From an uncultured Latescibacterota bacterium (GTDB lineage Bacteria > Latescibacterota > UBA2968 > UBA8231): a stretch of DNA of 64,000 nucleotides. The translations under genes were made by a program, and so were the position numbers. This document shows, piece by piece, positions 25,735-33,361 of this stretch. The DNA lies in contig OY282352.1 of the NCBI GenBank assembly GCA_958295495.1, positions 4,410,049-4,474,048 of the forward strand, in the 5' to 3' direction. The first letter of the stretch is position 1; every line of letters begins with the position of its first letter. The notes beneath the pieces were generated by a model. That model did not search any database. It saw nothing but the letters and a program-made list of their open reading frames with translations, and was not told the DNA's origin.

Positions 25735-27945
25735 ATGAACAGGGTGCGTGAATTTATTGGCTCGTCCAAAGGAATATGTGATACCATGCTGAAATTCGCC
25801 GTTGTTGTATGGCTTATGCTGTGGAGCAGCCCCGCCGAGGCGATCAAGTGGGATTTCGACGATGGGACGACGCAAGGGTGGTTCGCCAAAGAATCCTCTA
25901 TATGGGGTGGTCCGCGTGAATTTAACCAGTTTCCAGGGGTGGTCAAAGACGGCGTGTGGCGGATCACGGTCGATCCCGCCGTCACCAAAGGCAATTACCC
26001 CGATCCGAGTGTCGAACTGATTTCTCCTCGCATCGGGTACGATTCGGGTCTGTTTGACCGGGTCCGAATCCGGTTCCGCACCGTCCATGACCACCCCACG
26101 ATCGGTATTTTTTCGATGGAGTGGACCAACGAGCACAACGCCCGGTCTTCCGGTTGGGATCCAGTTGCGTCGCTGTCTGAAAGCCGGTTTAAAATTTTCC
26201 TCCCACAAAAGGTAGTCTATACCACCGAGTGGCAGGAAGTGGGGCTTGTCTTGGCGGGTCCGGGCCAAGACGAGAAGATATGGGAGGGCCTGTTAAAAGA
26301 TATTCAGCTCGGTTTTCAACTGGACGTCAATTTTAATCAAGAGGAAAGGTTGGCGTCCGACGAGCTGGTCGGGTGGTTTGAGATCGACTGGATCGAGTTG
26401 ACCGGGGTGGAAGAGCTCTTACAGGGGGAACTGCCGCCGCCGCACGTAGAGTACTTTCGCTTTGATGGAGCCGGGCTTTTTGCGCCGCCGGTTTTCTATC
26501 CGATTGCGCCGGGCATAGGGGGAGAATCTTATGGTGATAACATCGGCGTCTTGACGGACTTGGAGGGCGATGGCGACTTAGACCTTTTCACCGTCTGGAG
26601 GTCCCTTCAACCGGGGCAGCCGGAGAAGAAAGAGGAGGAGAAAGATGGCTGGCTCATGGCCCTCAATGACGGGCAAGGGGCCTTGAAACTGGGGCCTACA
26701 GTTTATGTCCCGTCTAGTACCGATGCGAAAACGAAAACTGGAACGACGATCCTCCCAAGGGCGGCCTTAAACATGATGGGTGCTGATTTGACCGGCGATG
26801 GGCAAGACGAAATCGCGATGTATTCAAGCGAGAGTGGGGTAGAAGTTTGGTCCATCGGGTCGGAACTCCAAGTCGAGGTGCTCGTACAGATCGAGGATCG
26901 ATGGCTCGGGGATATGGTGGATTGGGACGGCGACGGCACGGTCGAATTATTTGTCGGAACGTCTTCGTTGGAAGAAGGAAGCACTTTAGAGGTCTGGGAT
27001 GTCGAACAGGGCGTGTGGACCGCCGAGGCGGTGGCGGCGGCCGAACACCATGTGCCCCGCGCAATCGGCGACTTTACCAGCGATGGGACCCTCAACGTGT
27101 TGTGGACTCCAATATTCGGGCGAGCGAACATGTGGGCTGTGGGAGTCTTGGGCGAGGAGCTTCCGAGAAACGAAATGTTTGAATTCAATGAATGGAAGAG
27201 GCGGCTAGGGGTGGGCGACTTTGATGGCGATGGGCAGGTGGATTTCCTCACCGAGTTCATACATGATCAAATCGAAGGTAGCAAAGGGCTAGCCTTGTAT
27301 AGAAAGAGGGCCGGGGGTCGCGTAGAAGCGGTGGTGCTGTATGATGATCGGCTGTTTCTGCGCTCGCCGGTGCTGATGCGCGATCTCAACGCCGATGGGG
27401 TGGACGACTGGGTGTTTATCGGCGGAGACCGCGCTTCGGGCTTTGGGGTGTTCGTCGAATGGGGCGGCAGTGTCAAGCCGACCCAAGCAGGGGAGCGGCA
27501 TCGGCTGGCGGGCAGTGCGACCAACGTGCTGTCCGGGGATATGGATGGCGACGGCGATCTCGACTTGGTGGTGTTAGATCCGATCTTGGGTGGGGTGCAT
27601 GTCCTCAAGAGTTCGCTGGGCGAGCAGATGACCGCGGTGCAGACGCCGGCGGATGCGCGGCCGGTGCAACATCGGCTGGGCGACAGCTATCCCAATCCGT
27701 TCAATCCGGCGGTGGTGCTGCCCCTCGATTTGGCCACGGACGCGGCGGGGGTGTCGCTGACGGTGTACGACGTGTTGGGTCGTCGGGTGCGGCAGTTGTG
27801 GGACGGGTCGCTGGAGGCGGGGCCGCATCGGTTTGTATGGGATGGCCGCGACGCGGCGGGCAAGGCGGTGGCCGCCGGGGTGTATATCTACAAGGTCGAG
27901 GTGGACGGGCAGGTGGAAGCCAAAAAGACGACCAAGCTGCCTTGA
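25735..27945 (+). CDS. Secreted VCBS/FG-GAP repeat protein with FlgD/T9SS-type C-terminal domain (paralogue 3)
   Basis: A 736-residue paralogue of 19998 and 23502, with the same signal peptide, beta-sandwich, seven calcium-motif and YPNPFNP layout. Here the MNRVREFIGSSKGI leader is in frame with the signal peptide (MLKFAVVVWLMLW), unlike copy 2 where it is a separate frame. Two starts are possible: ATG 25735, which has a strong AAGGAG site, or ATG 25786, which begins the signal peptide proper. I give the longer form because of its ribosome site. The central loop has an acidic/Lys insert (GQPEKKEEEKDGW) not found in the other copies. Confidence 0.85.
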   Translation: MNRVREFIGSSKGICDTMLKFAVVVWLMLWSSPAEAIKWDFDDGTTQGWFAKESSIWGGPREFNQFPGVVKDGVWRITVDPAVTKGNYPDPSVELISPRIGYDSGLFDRVRIRFRTVHDHPTIGIFSMEWTNEHNARSSGWDPVASLSESRFKIFLPQKVVYTTEWQEVGLVLAGPGQDEKIWEGLLKDIQLGFQLDVNFNQEERLASDELVGWFEIDWIELTGVEELLQGELPPPHVEYFRFDGAGLFAPPVFYPIAPGIGGESYGDNIGVLTDLEGDGDLDLFTVWRSLQPGQPEKKEEEKDGWLMALNDGQGALKLGPTVYVPSSTDAKTKTGTTILPRAALNMMGADLTGDGQDEIAMYSSESGVEVWSIGSELQVEVLVQIEDRWLGDMVDWDGDGTVELFVGTSSLEEGSTLEVWDVEQGVWTAEAVAAAEHHVPRAIGDFTSDGTLNVLWTPIFGRANMWAVGVLGEELPRNEMFEFNEWKRRLGVGDFDGDGQVDFLTEFIHDQIEGSKGLALYRKRAGGRVEAVVLYDDRLFLRSPVLMRDLNADGVDDWVFIGGDRASGFGVFVEWGGSVKPTQAGERHRLAGSATNVLSGDMDGDGDLDLVVLDPILGGVHVLKSSLGEQMTAVQTPADARPVQHRLGDSYPNPFNPAVVLPLDLATDAAGVSLTVYDVLGRRVRQLWDGSLEAGPHRFVWDGRDAAGKAVAAGVYIYKVEVDGQVEAKKTTKLP

Positions 27946-28003
27946 GGAATAGTTGAAGGTAGCGTGTGGAAGAGGCCTCAAAATTCACCGAAAGGAGTTT
28001 CTT

Positions 28004-29050
28004 ATGAAAACGCAAGTTGTGCATCAAGTCCGTTTCGCGTTAATCGCCTGCTTGATAGTCTTTGGCCTGCCGGGTATTAGCTATGCCCAAAGGATCTTGC
28101 CGGATCGGACTACTAGTGTGGCGTATTCGCCGGATGGGGACGCGGTGGCTAGTGGGAGTTGGAATAAAACGATCCGTCTTTGGGATGTGGCGACCGGTAC
28201 ACGCCTCACCACGCTCGAAGGGCATACGGATTTGGTCTGGGATGTGGCGTATTCACCGGATGGAAGCACGCTGGTCAGTGGGAGTTTCGACCGCACGATC
28301 CGTCTTTGGGACGCGATGACCGGTAAACACCTCACCACGCTTAGAGGGCATAGGGGACATGTCTTTAGCGTATCGTATTCACCGGGTGGGGACGCCGTGG
28401 CCAGTGGGAGTCGGGATGAAACGATCCGTCTTTGGGATGTGGCGACGGGTGAACTGCTCACCACGCTCGAAGGGCATACGGTGGGGGTCACTGTTGTATC
28501 GTATTCACCGGATGGGGGCACGCTGGCCAGCGGGAGTTTCGACCGCACGATCCGTCTTTGGGATACGGCGGCGGGTACGCTCCTTAACACGCTCGAAGGG
28601 CACACGGCGGTTGTCTGGGATGTGGCCTATTCGCCGGATGGTCGCACGTTGGTCAGTGGGAGTCGGGATGAAACGGTTCGTCTTTGGGATGTGGCGACGG
28701 GTGAACTGCTCACCACGCTCGAAGGGTTAGGTAGTATCTGTAGTGTGGCCTATTCACCGGATGGAGGTACGCTGGCCAGTGCGAATGGCACCACGATACA
28801 TCTTTGGGATGTGGCGACGGGTGAACTGCTCACCACGCTCGAAGGGTATGCGGACTTTGTGGCGTATTCACCGGATGGTCGCACGTTGGCCAGTATCGCG
28901 AGTCGAGGCTATTGGGTGCGTTTCTGGGACCTCGCGTCTTATATCGGCGGGGAGCCGACCGCCGCGGCCGAGACCTCGTGGGGGCGGCTCAAGAGCCATT
29001 TGCAAGGCCGGGCTGCAGGCGTACTGGCAACCAAGGGGACCAAGCGATGA
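28004..29050 (+). CDS. Secreted seven-bladed WD40 protein
   Basis: A 348-residue protein: signal peptide (FALIACLIVFGLPGISYAQ) followed by seven WD40 repeats of about 42 residues, each with a YSPDG...ASGS...TIRLWDVATG...LTTLEGH pattern; the sixth and seventh are degenerate. Seven blades would close one propeller. ATG 28004 follows AAAGGAG. The repeats are very similar at DNA level, suggesting recent internal amplification or gene conversion. The C-terminal TSWGRLKSHL resembles the tail of the TolB-like protein. The stop overlaps the next start by 4 nt (ATGA). A protein-interaction role outside the cytoplasm is likely. Confidence 0.88.
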   Translation: MKTQVVHQVRFALIACLIVFGLPGISYAQRILPDRTTSVAYSPDGDAVASGSWNKTIRLWDVATGTRLTTLEGHTDLVWDVAYSPDGSTLVSGSFDRTIRLWDAMTGKHLTTLRGHRGHVFSVSYSPGGDAVASGSRDETIRLWDVATGELLTTLEGHTVGVTVVSYSPDGGTLASGSFDRTIRLWDTAAGTLLNTLEGHTAVVWDVAYSPDGRTLVSGSRDETVRLWDVATGELLTTLEGLGSICSVAYSPDGGTLASANGTTIHLWDVATGELLTTLEGYADFVAYSPDGRTLASIASRGYWVRFWDLASYIGGEPTAAAETSWGRLKSHLQGRAAGVLATKGTKR

Positions 29051-29859
29051 ACAGGGTGCGTGAATGTATCGGCTCGTCCAGCGGCTTGGCGCCGATGCGG
29101 CAGGGGCTGGGGTGGGGCGTAAGTCTCCTCGCGGGGCTTGTGATGCTGCTTGGGATCAACAACGCCGACGCCGACCGGATCTACTGTGGCGATATTAGCT
29201 GGATCCAATGTTTCGACTGTAGCTCCAACTCCGAGCATCCAATTTGCGCGCGGGCGGATGCGGATTCAGCGGAGCCGGAGGCGAAATACCTCTACTGCCC
29301 CTATGCCTTGGACGCGTACTGCAACTTCTATATAGGAGATTGCTGGTACGCGTCCACCCCCTGTTCGGAGGCCGTGCCGCCGACTGCAACCGACCAACCG
29401 ACTGATTGCTGGTACTACGACGAGTGCGCGGAGTTTAACTCGACCGAGCCGTACCGGCACTGCACCACGTACCATTTCAACAACGACACTTGGGAAAGTT
29501 GCCTCTGCTCGTCCACGCCCTGTTCGACCCCCGTGCTGACGCCGACCGCCGTGTTGGCGTCGGCAGCCGGCCAGCCGGCGCAGCATCGGCTGGGCGACAG
29601 CTATCCCAATCCGTTCAATCCGGCTGTGGTGATTCCCCTTGATTTGGCGACGGACCAAAAGCAGGTCCACTTGGCCCTCTACGACGTGTTGGGTCGTCGG
29701 GTGCGGCAGGTGTGGGACGGGTCGCTGGGGGCGGGTCGGCATCGGTTTGTGTGGGATGGCCGCGACGCGGCGGGCAAGGCGGTGGCCGCTGGGGTGTATA
29801 TCTACAAGGTCGAAGTAGATGGGCGGGTGGAAGCCAAAAAGACGACCAAGCTGCCGTAA
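29047..29859 (+). CDS. Secreted Cys-rich protein with FlgD/T9SS-type C-terminal domain
   Basis: A 270-residue protein. The N-terminus MNRVRECIGSSSGLAPMRQG and the segment ending VMLLGINNADAD match the 94-residue protein at 19560. The middle has two Cys-rich modules with similar spacing (IYCGDISWIQCFDC, CPYALDAYC, CWYASTPC; then CWYYDEC, CTTYHF, CLCSSTPC). It ends in the same ~85-residue YPNPFNP domain as the VCBS paralogues. Start ATG 29047 overlaps the WD40 stop and has AAGGGGA upstream. It reads as a chimera joining the Cys-rich secreted peptide family to the sorting domain of its neighbours. Function unknown. Confidence 0.78.
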   Translation: MNRVRECIGSSSGLAPMRQGLGWGVSLLAGLVMLLGINNADADRIYCGDISWIQCFDCSSNSEHPICARADADSAEPEAKYLYCPYALDAYCNFYIGDCWYASTPCSEAVPPTATDQPTDCWYYDECAEFNSTEPYRHCTTYHFNNDTWESCLCSSTPCSTPVLTPTAVLASAAGQPAQHRLGDSYPNPFNPAVVIPLDLATDQKQVHLALYDVLGRRVRQVWDGSLGAGRHRFVWDGRDAAGKAVAAGVYIYKVEVDGRVEAKKTTKLP

Positions 29860-29904
29860 GCGGCCCTTGCACAAAAGCTGTGACCGAGGAGGGCACTGCG
29901 AGGT

Positions 29905-30774
29905 ATGGAAATCATTCCGTTAATTCCCGAACGCGACGTTGCGATACAGCGGGCGCGGGTCGCACAAGATCGCGATGTACGCACCCAAGCGAAGGCTTGT
30001 CTCCTTTTGGGCCGTTATTACAAGGAACAAGGTGAACTTGACAGGGCCGAAGCACTGTATAAAAGAGCCCTTGCGAAAGCACGGCAGTGGCAGGATCACG
30101 AGCTAGCAGCCGATGCGTGCAGCGGCTTGGGACTTATGTACCAGGTCAAGGGGCGGATGGACGAGGCGGTTGACTATCTCAATACAGCCTTTGAGATCAA
30201 TAGCCAACGCCGCGACGAGGAGCGGCTGGCCGTCAGCTACAGCAATAGAGGCTTTGTCGCCCAACTCCAAGGAAAAATTGCAGAGGCTCAAGAACTGCAT
30301 ACATGCGCTCAGCAACTCCACGAGGCGTTGGGCAATAGAGCCTATTGGGCGGAAGAATGCGGCAACTTGGGGCAGTTGGCACTCCAACAGAACAAACCGG
30401 AAGAGGCCGAGGGCTACTTCCAGCAGGGACTGAAGGTTTGCCAAGAACTCGGCGATCTGCCGGGTATTTCCGGCCACTATCAGGGCTTGGGTTTGGCCTA
30501 TCTCGAACAGAATCGTTTGGTCGAGGCCGAAGCCATCCTCAAAAAAGGCCTTGCGATTGAGGAGCGGCTCCAGCGCGACGAGGGGTTGGCTCATCATTAC
30601 AGCGTCTTGGGGGGCGTATATAGCCAGATGGGTCAGTTTGATGAGGCGGAATCCATGTATCGTCGGACGCTGGCTATCCAACGAAAGTTAGGTAATAAAC
30701 AATTTGAGGCTCGCACCATGAGCGGTCTGGGGCAGGTGCTACGGGAGAAAGGCGACCTGCGAGAAGCCACGTAG
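29905..30774 (+). CDS. Tetratricopeptide-repeat protein, probably frameshifted at its 3' end
   Basis: A 289-residue cytoplasmic protein made of about seven TPR units (for example GRYYKEQGELDRAEALYKRAL, and LGQLALQQNKPEEAEGYF), a protein-protein interaction scaffold. No enzymatic domain. ATG 29905 follows GAGG. It stops at TAG 30772-30774 just after LREAT. From 30773 the +1 frame continues with helical sequence (SLMAFHETYQTISSG) to a TGA at 30878-30880 that overlaps the next ATG as ATGA. The original gene therefore probably ran to 30880 and was shortened by a frameshift. Confidence 0.82.
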   Translation: MEIIPLIPERDVAIQRARVAQDRDVRTQAKACLLLGRYYKEQGELDRAEALYKRALAKARQWQDHELAADACSGLGLMYQVKGRMDEAVDYLNTAFEINSQRRDEERLAVSYSNRGFVAQLQGKIAEAQELHTCAQQLHEALGNRAYWAEECGNLGQLALQQNKPEEAEGYFQQGLKVCQELGDLPGISGHYQGLGLAYLEQNRLVEAEAILKKGLAIEERLQRDEGLAHHYSVLGGVYSQMGQFDEAESMYRRTLAIQRKLGNKQFEARTMSGLGQVLREKGDLREAT

Positions 30775-30876
30775 CCTGATGGCGTTTCACGAGACCTATC
30801 AGACCATTTCGAGCGGCGAAATGGCGGAGCGTGCGTTAATGCTCGACTTCCATCCTTTGCGAAGGGACGTGAGCCG

Positions 30877-32223
30877 ATGAGACGGCCTTGGAAAGTACCG
30901 TTCCATAAAAACAGAAAACTGCAAAGCTGCTTGGCGTTGTCGCTGGCCTTGCACCTGCTGGTGGTTTTTGGCATCACGCACCGCGAGCGGGTTACTCAGT
31001 TTCCCGTGCTACCGCCGATCATGGTGAAGTTTACCAAACGGCCGCCTCCGCAGCGCACCCTCACCCGCCGGCAGAGGCCCCAGCAGCGTCCCTTAGTGCG
31101 CCGGCCAGCTCTCCAGGCGGCTCCGGTTGTGGCCATGCGGCCGGCGCCGTCGGCGTCGCGCCCGCTGCCGGTGTTCAAGTCAGCGGCTCTTAGGCTGCCG
31201 ACAGCGGTGCTGCCGGACCGGCTGGTGCTGCCAGTGCCGGACTTCCCCGCTCGGCACATTGGCCCTTCCCTGCAGGCTGGGGCGCTGGAAGGGGTGCGGC
31301 AGGGTGCCGACGAGATTGACTTGGCCTTGGAACTGATGGATGTGCAGGCGATGGACACCGGCCAGCACCGGGCGATGGTCGTAATTGATCCCCAAGATCG
31401 GCGCCAGCTCAAGGGCTTTCTCTATATGTCCGGCGTCTATAGCCCTTCCATTAATCGGGCTGAAAACAGCGAACAAGCCAAAAGTATGCAAGTGCGCTGG
31501 TGGTATCACCAGATGCCGCACCGAATGGCCGAGCGGCGGATGCTGCAAGGGTTGGCCGATGAGATGACCGCCAAGACGCAGGTTCACGTCGAAGTACGCG
31601 ACGCGGTTCAGCTCGACGATCCCCAGCTTTTGCAGGTGCCTTTCGTGCTGATGACCGTCAACCTCCCCTTTGAGTTTACCGACAGCGAGGCGGCCAATTT
31701 AGGGACGTATTTGACCGGCGGCGGCTTCCTTTTTGCGGATATTATGCTCCCATTGCGGCCTAATTACCGCGACGACGAGTTAGACGTGCCGGCGATGCGT
31801 TCCCTCATTCGCGCCAGCTTCCAAGCGGTGGGCTATCAAGAATGGAAGGACTGGCAGTTCACCCGGCTGGAGCTAACCCATCCGCTCTATCATTGCTTCT
31901 ACGATGTAAAAAGCCTGCCGCGGGGGATACGCGATATTCACCTTGTGGGCGGAGAAGATTATCCGCCCCGCACCCCGGACTATTTGGAGGGCATCGTAGT
32001 TGGGGAACAGTTGGTGGGAGTGTATTCGATGCGTGGCTATGCGGATTTTTGGGCGGGTATCGCTCGGGAGATGATAAATTGGTCTTTTAAGTATGGAGCA
32101 ACTAACCACCCGATTCTCGCCAGTGCCGAGGAGCCGTTGGTGTATGATTTGGGGGTCAATGTCGTAGTGTATGCGTTGACGCGGGAGGGATCACTGGCAC
32201 GGCAACTAGTCGGTGCAGACTGA
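30877..32223 (+). CDS. TonB-like N-terminus fused to DUF4159 domain
   Basis: A 448-residue protein. One transmembrane helix near residues 17-33 (LALSLALHLLVVFGI) is followed by a Pro/Arg-rich stretch with MVKFTKRPPPQ, as in TonB-type energy transducers. The C-terminal ~200 residues match DUF4159: FEFTDSEAANLGTYLTGGGF, HPLYHCFYDV and GVYSMRGYADFW. DUF4159 proteins usually occur near MoxR/BatA-type gene sets; none are present here. ATG 30877 overlaps the putative full-length stop of the TPR gene. Likely inner-membrane with a periplasmic domain; mechanism unknown. Confidence 0.78.
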   Translation: MRRPWKVPFHKNRKLQSCLALSLALHLLVVFGITHRERVTQFPVLPPIMVKFTKRPPPQRTLTRRQRPQQRPLVRRPALQAAPVVAMRPAPSASRPLPVFKSAALRLPTAVLPDRLVLPVPDFPARHIGPSLQAGALEGVRQGADEIDLALELMDVQAMDTGQHRAMVVIDPQDRRQLKGFLYMSGVYSPSINRAENSEQAKSMQVRWWYHQMPHRMAERRMLQGLADEMTAKTQVHVEVRDAVQLDDPQLLQVPFVLMTVNLPFEFTDSEAANLGTYLTGGGFLFADIMLPLRPNYRDDELDVPAMRSLIRASFQAVGYQEWKDWQFTRLELTHPLYHCFYDVKSLPRGIRDIHLVGGEDYPPRTPDYLEGIVVGEQLVGVYSMRGYADFWAGIAREMINWSFKYGATNHPILASAEEPLVYDLGVNVVVYALTREGSLARQLVGAD

Positions 32224-32252
32224 GTACGTATGTCGAGGAATTTCTTGGGCGG

Positions 32253-33353
32253 TCAGCGGACTTTCCCGCGGCCAGCGATCTCCCAAATCGCCTCCAGCCG
32301 ACTTGCGCGCAGCGCGTAGAGGCGGTCGTGGAGATTGACGGTGGTGCAGCCGTGGCCGGGGATAAATTCGAGCAGGTCGCCGGGGTGGAGGTCAGGGCAG
32401 GGACCGGCTATGGTCTTGAGGCGACCGTGCTCTTCGGACAGGGCATGGCATTCCAAGTCGGGGCGATCCTTGACGAGGGGGAAGCCGTGCTCGGGCGTCA
32501 GGCTCTTTAGACCAGCGTCGGTGATAACCTGCTCGGGCGCGGGGCGACTGGTAACGGTGGTCAGCACGCTGAGGGCGTTTTTGAAGCCCAAGCCGAGCTT
32601 GGCGTACGCCGCGTCCATTAGCGCGTACGAGCCAGCTTGGACCTCGGTGATGCCGTCGAAGGCGGTGCTGATGTAGTAATCGCCCGTGCCCGAGGCGCTG
32701 CAAATAGGGCAGTCGAGACCGTCGCGTTCCACCGCGTCGCGGGCATCGACGAGGCGTTGGAGGCAGGTGCGGGCACCGTCGTCGCGGGCTGCTTTGTCTT
32801 CGAGGTCGATGACGTGGCCTTCGTAGCCCATCAGGCCGCAGAAGCGAAGGTGCGGTGTTTGGGAGGCCGCGCGGGCGAGATTGACGACGAAAGCGGGCGC
32901 GACGCCGCAGCGATTGTGGCCGATGTTGACTTCCACGAGTACGCGTGGGCAGACTTTGTAGGCGTGGGCCGCCTCGTTGAGGTCGGCGAGATTTTGTGGA
33001 TCATCGACCGCAATCATAATGTCGCAACGAGCGGCTAGCGCCATGAGGCGCTCGAGCTTGCGGCGGCCGACGACTTCGTTGGCAATGAGAATGTCTTGGA
33101 TGCCAGCGTCGGCCATGACCTCGGCCTCCCCGACCTTGGCGCAGGTGATCCCCTGCGCGCCGGCTGCGAGCTGGAGGTGGGCGATGGCCGGGGTTTTGTG
33201 CGATTTGGTGTGCGGCCGGAGGTTTTTGCCCGCTATGCGGAAGTGATCGGCGAGGCGGGCGATATTGTATTCGAGGGCGTCGAGATCGACCAAGAGGACG
33301 GGGGTGTCGATGGCGTCGCGGGTCATGCCGATGGGTTCGGTAGTGTCGGACAT
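32253..33353 (-). CDS. D-threonine aldolase / D-serine dehydratase-like PLP enzyme
   Basis: A 366-residue fold-type III PLP enzyme. RPHTKSHKTP contains the PLP lysine K50; the alanine-racemase-like barrel includes ANEVVG, EVNIGHNRCGV and CSASGTGDYY; and the C-terminal GHGCTTVN gives the H-x-C metal site of the D-threonine aldolase/DSD1 group. Expected to cleave or dehydrate a D-3-hydroxyamino acid. ATG 33353 is chosen over an upstream frame that overlaps the nuclease gene. It begins 8 nt after the AAA-nuclease stop and without a clear ribosome site. Its metabolic partners (LarA-like, alcohol dehydrogenase) lie on the far side of the restriction cassette. Confidence 0.88.
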   Translation of the reverse strand: MSDTTEPIGMTRDAIDTPVLLVDLDALEYNIARLADHFRIAGKNLRPHTKSHKTPAIAHLQLAAGAQGITCAKVGEAEVMADAGIQDILIANEVVGRRKLERLMALAARCDIMIAVDDPQNLADLNEAAHAYKVCPRVLVEVNIGHNRCGVAPAFVVNLARAASQTPHLRFCGLMGYEGHVIDLEDKAARDDGARTCLQRLVDARDAVERDGLDCPICSASGTGDYYISTAFDGITEVQAGSYALMDAAYAKLGLGFKNALSVLTTVTSRPAPEQVITDAGLKSLTPEHGFPLVKDRPDLECHALSEEHGRLKTIAGPCPDLHPGDLLEFIPGHGCTTVNLHDRLYALRASRLEAIWEIAGRGKVR

Positions 33354-33361
33354 AGCAAGTT

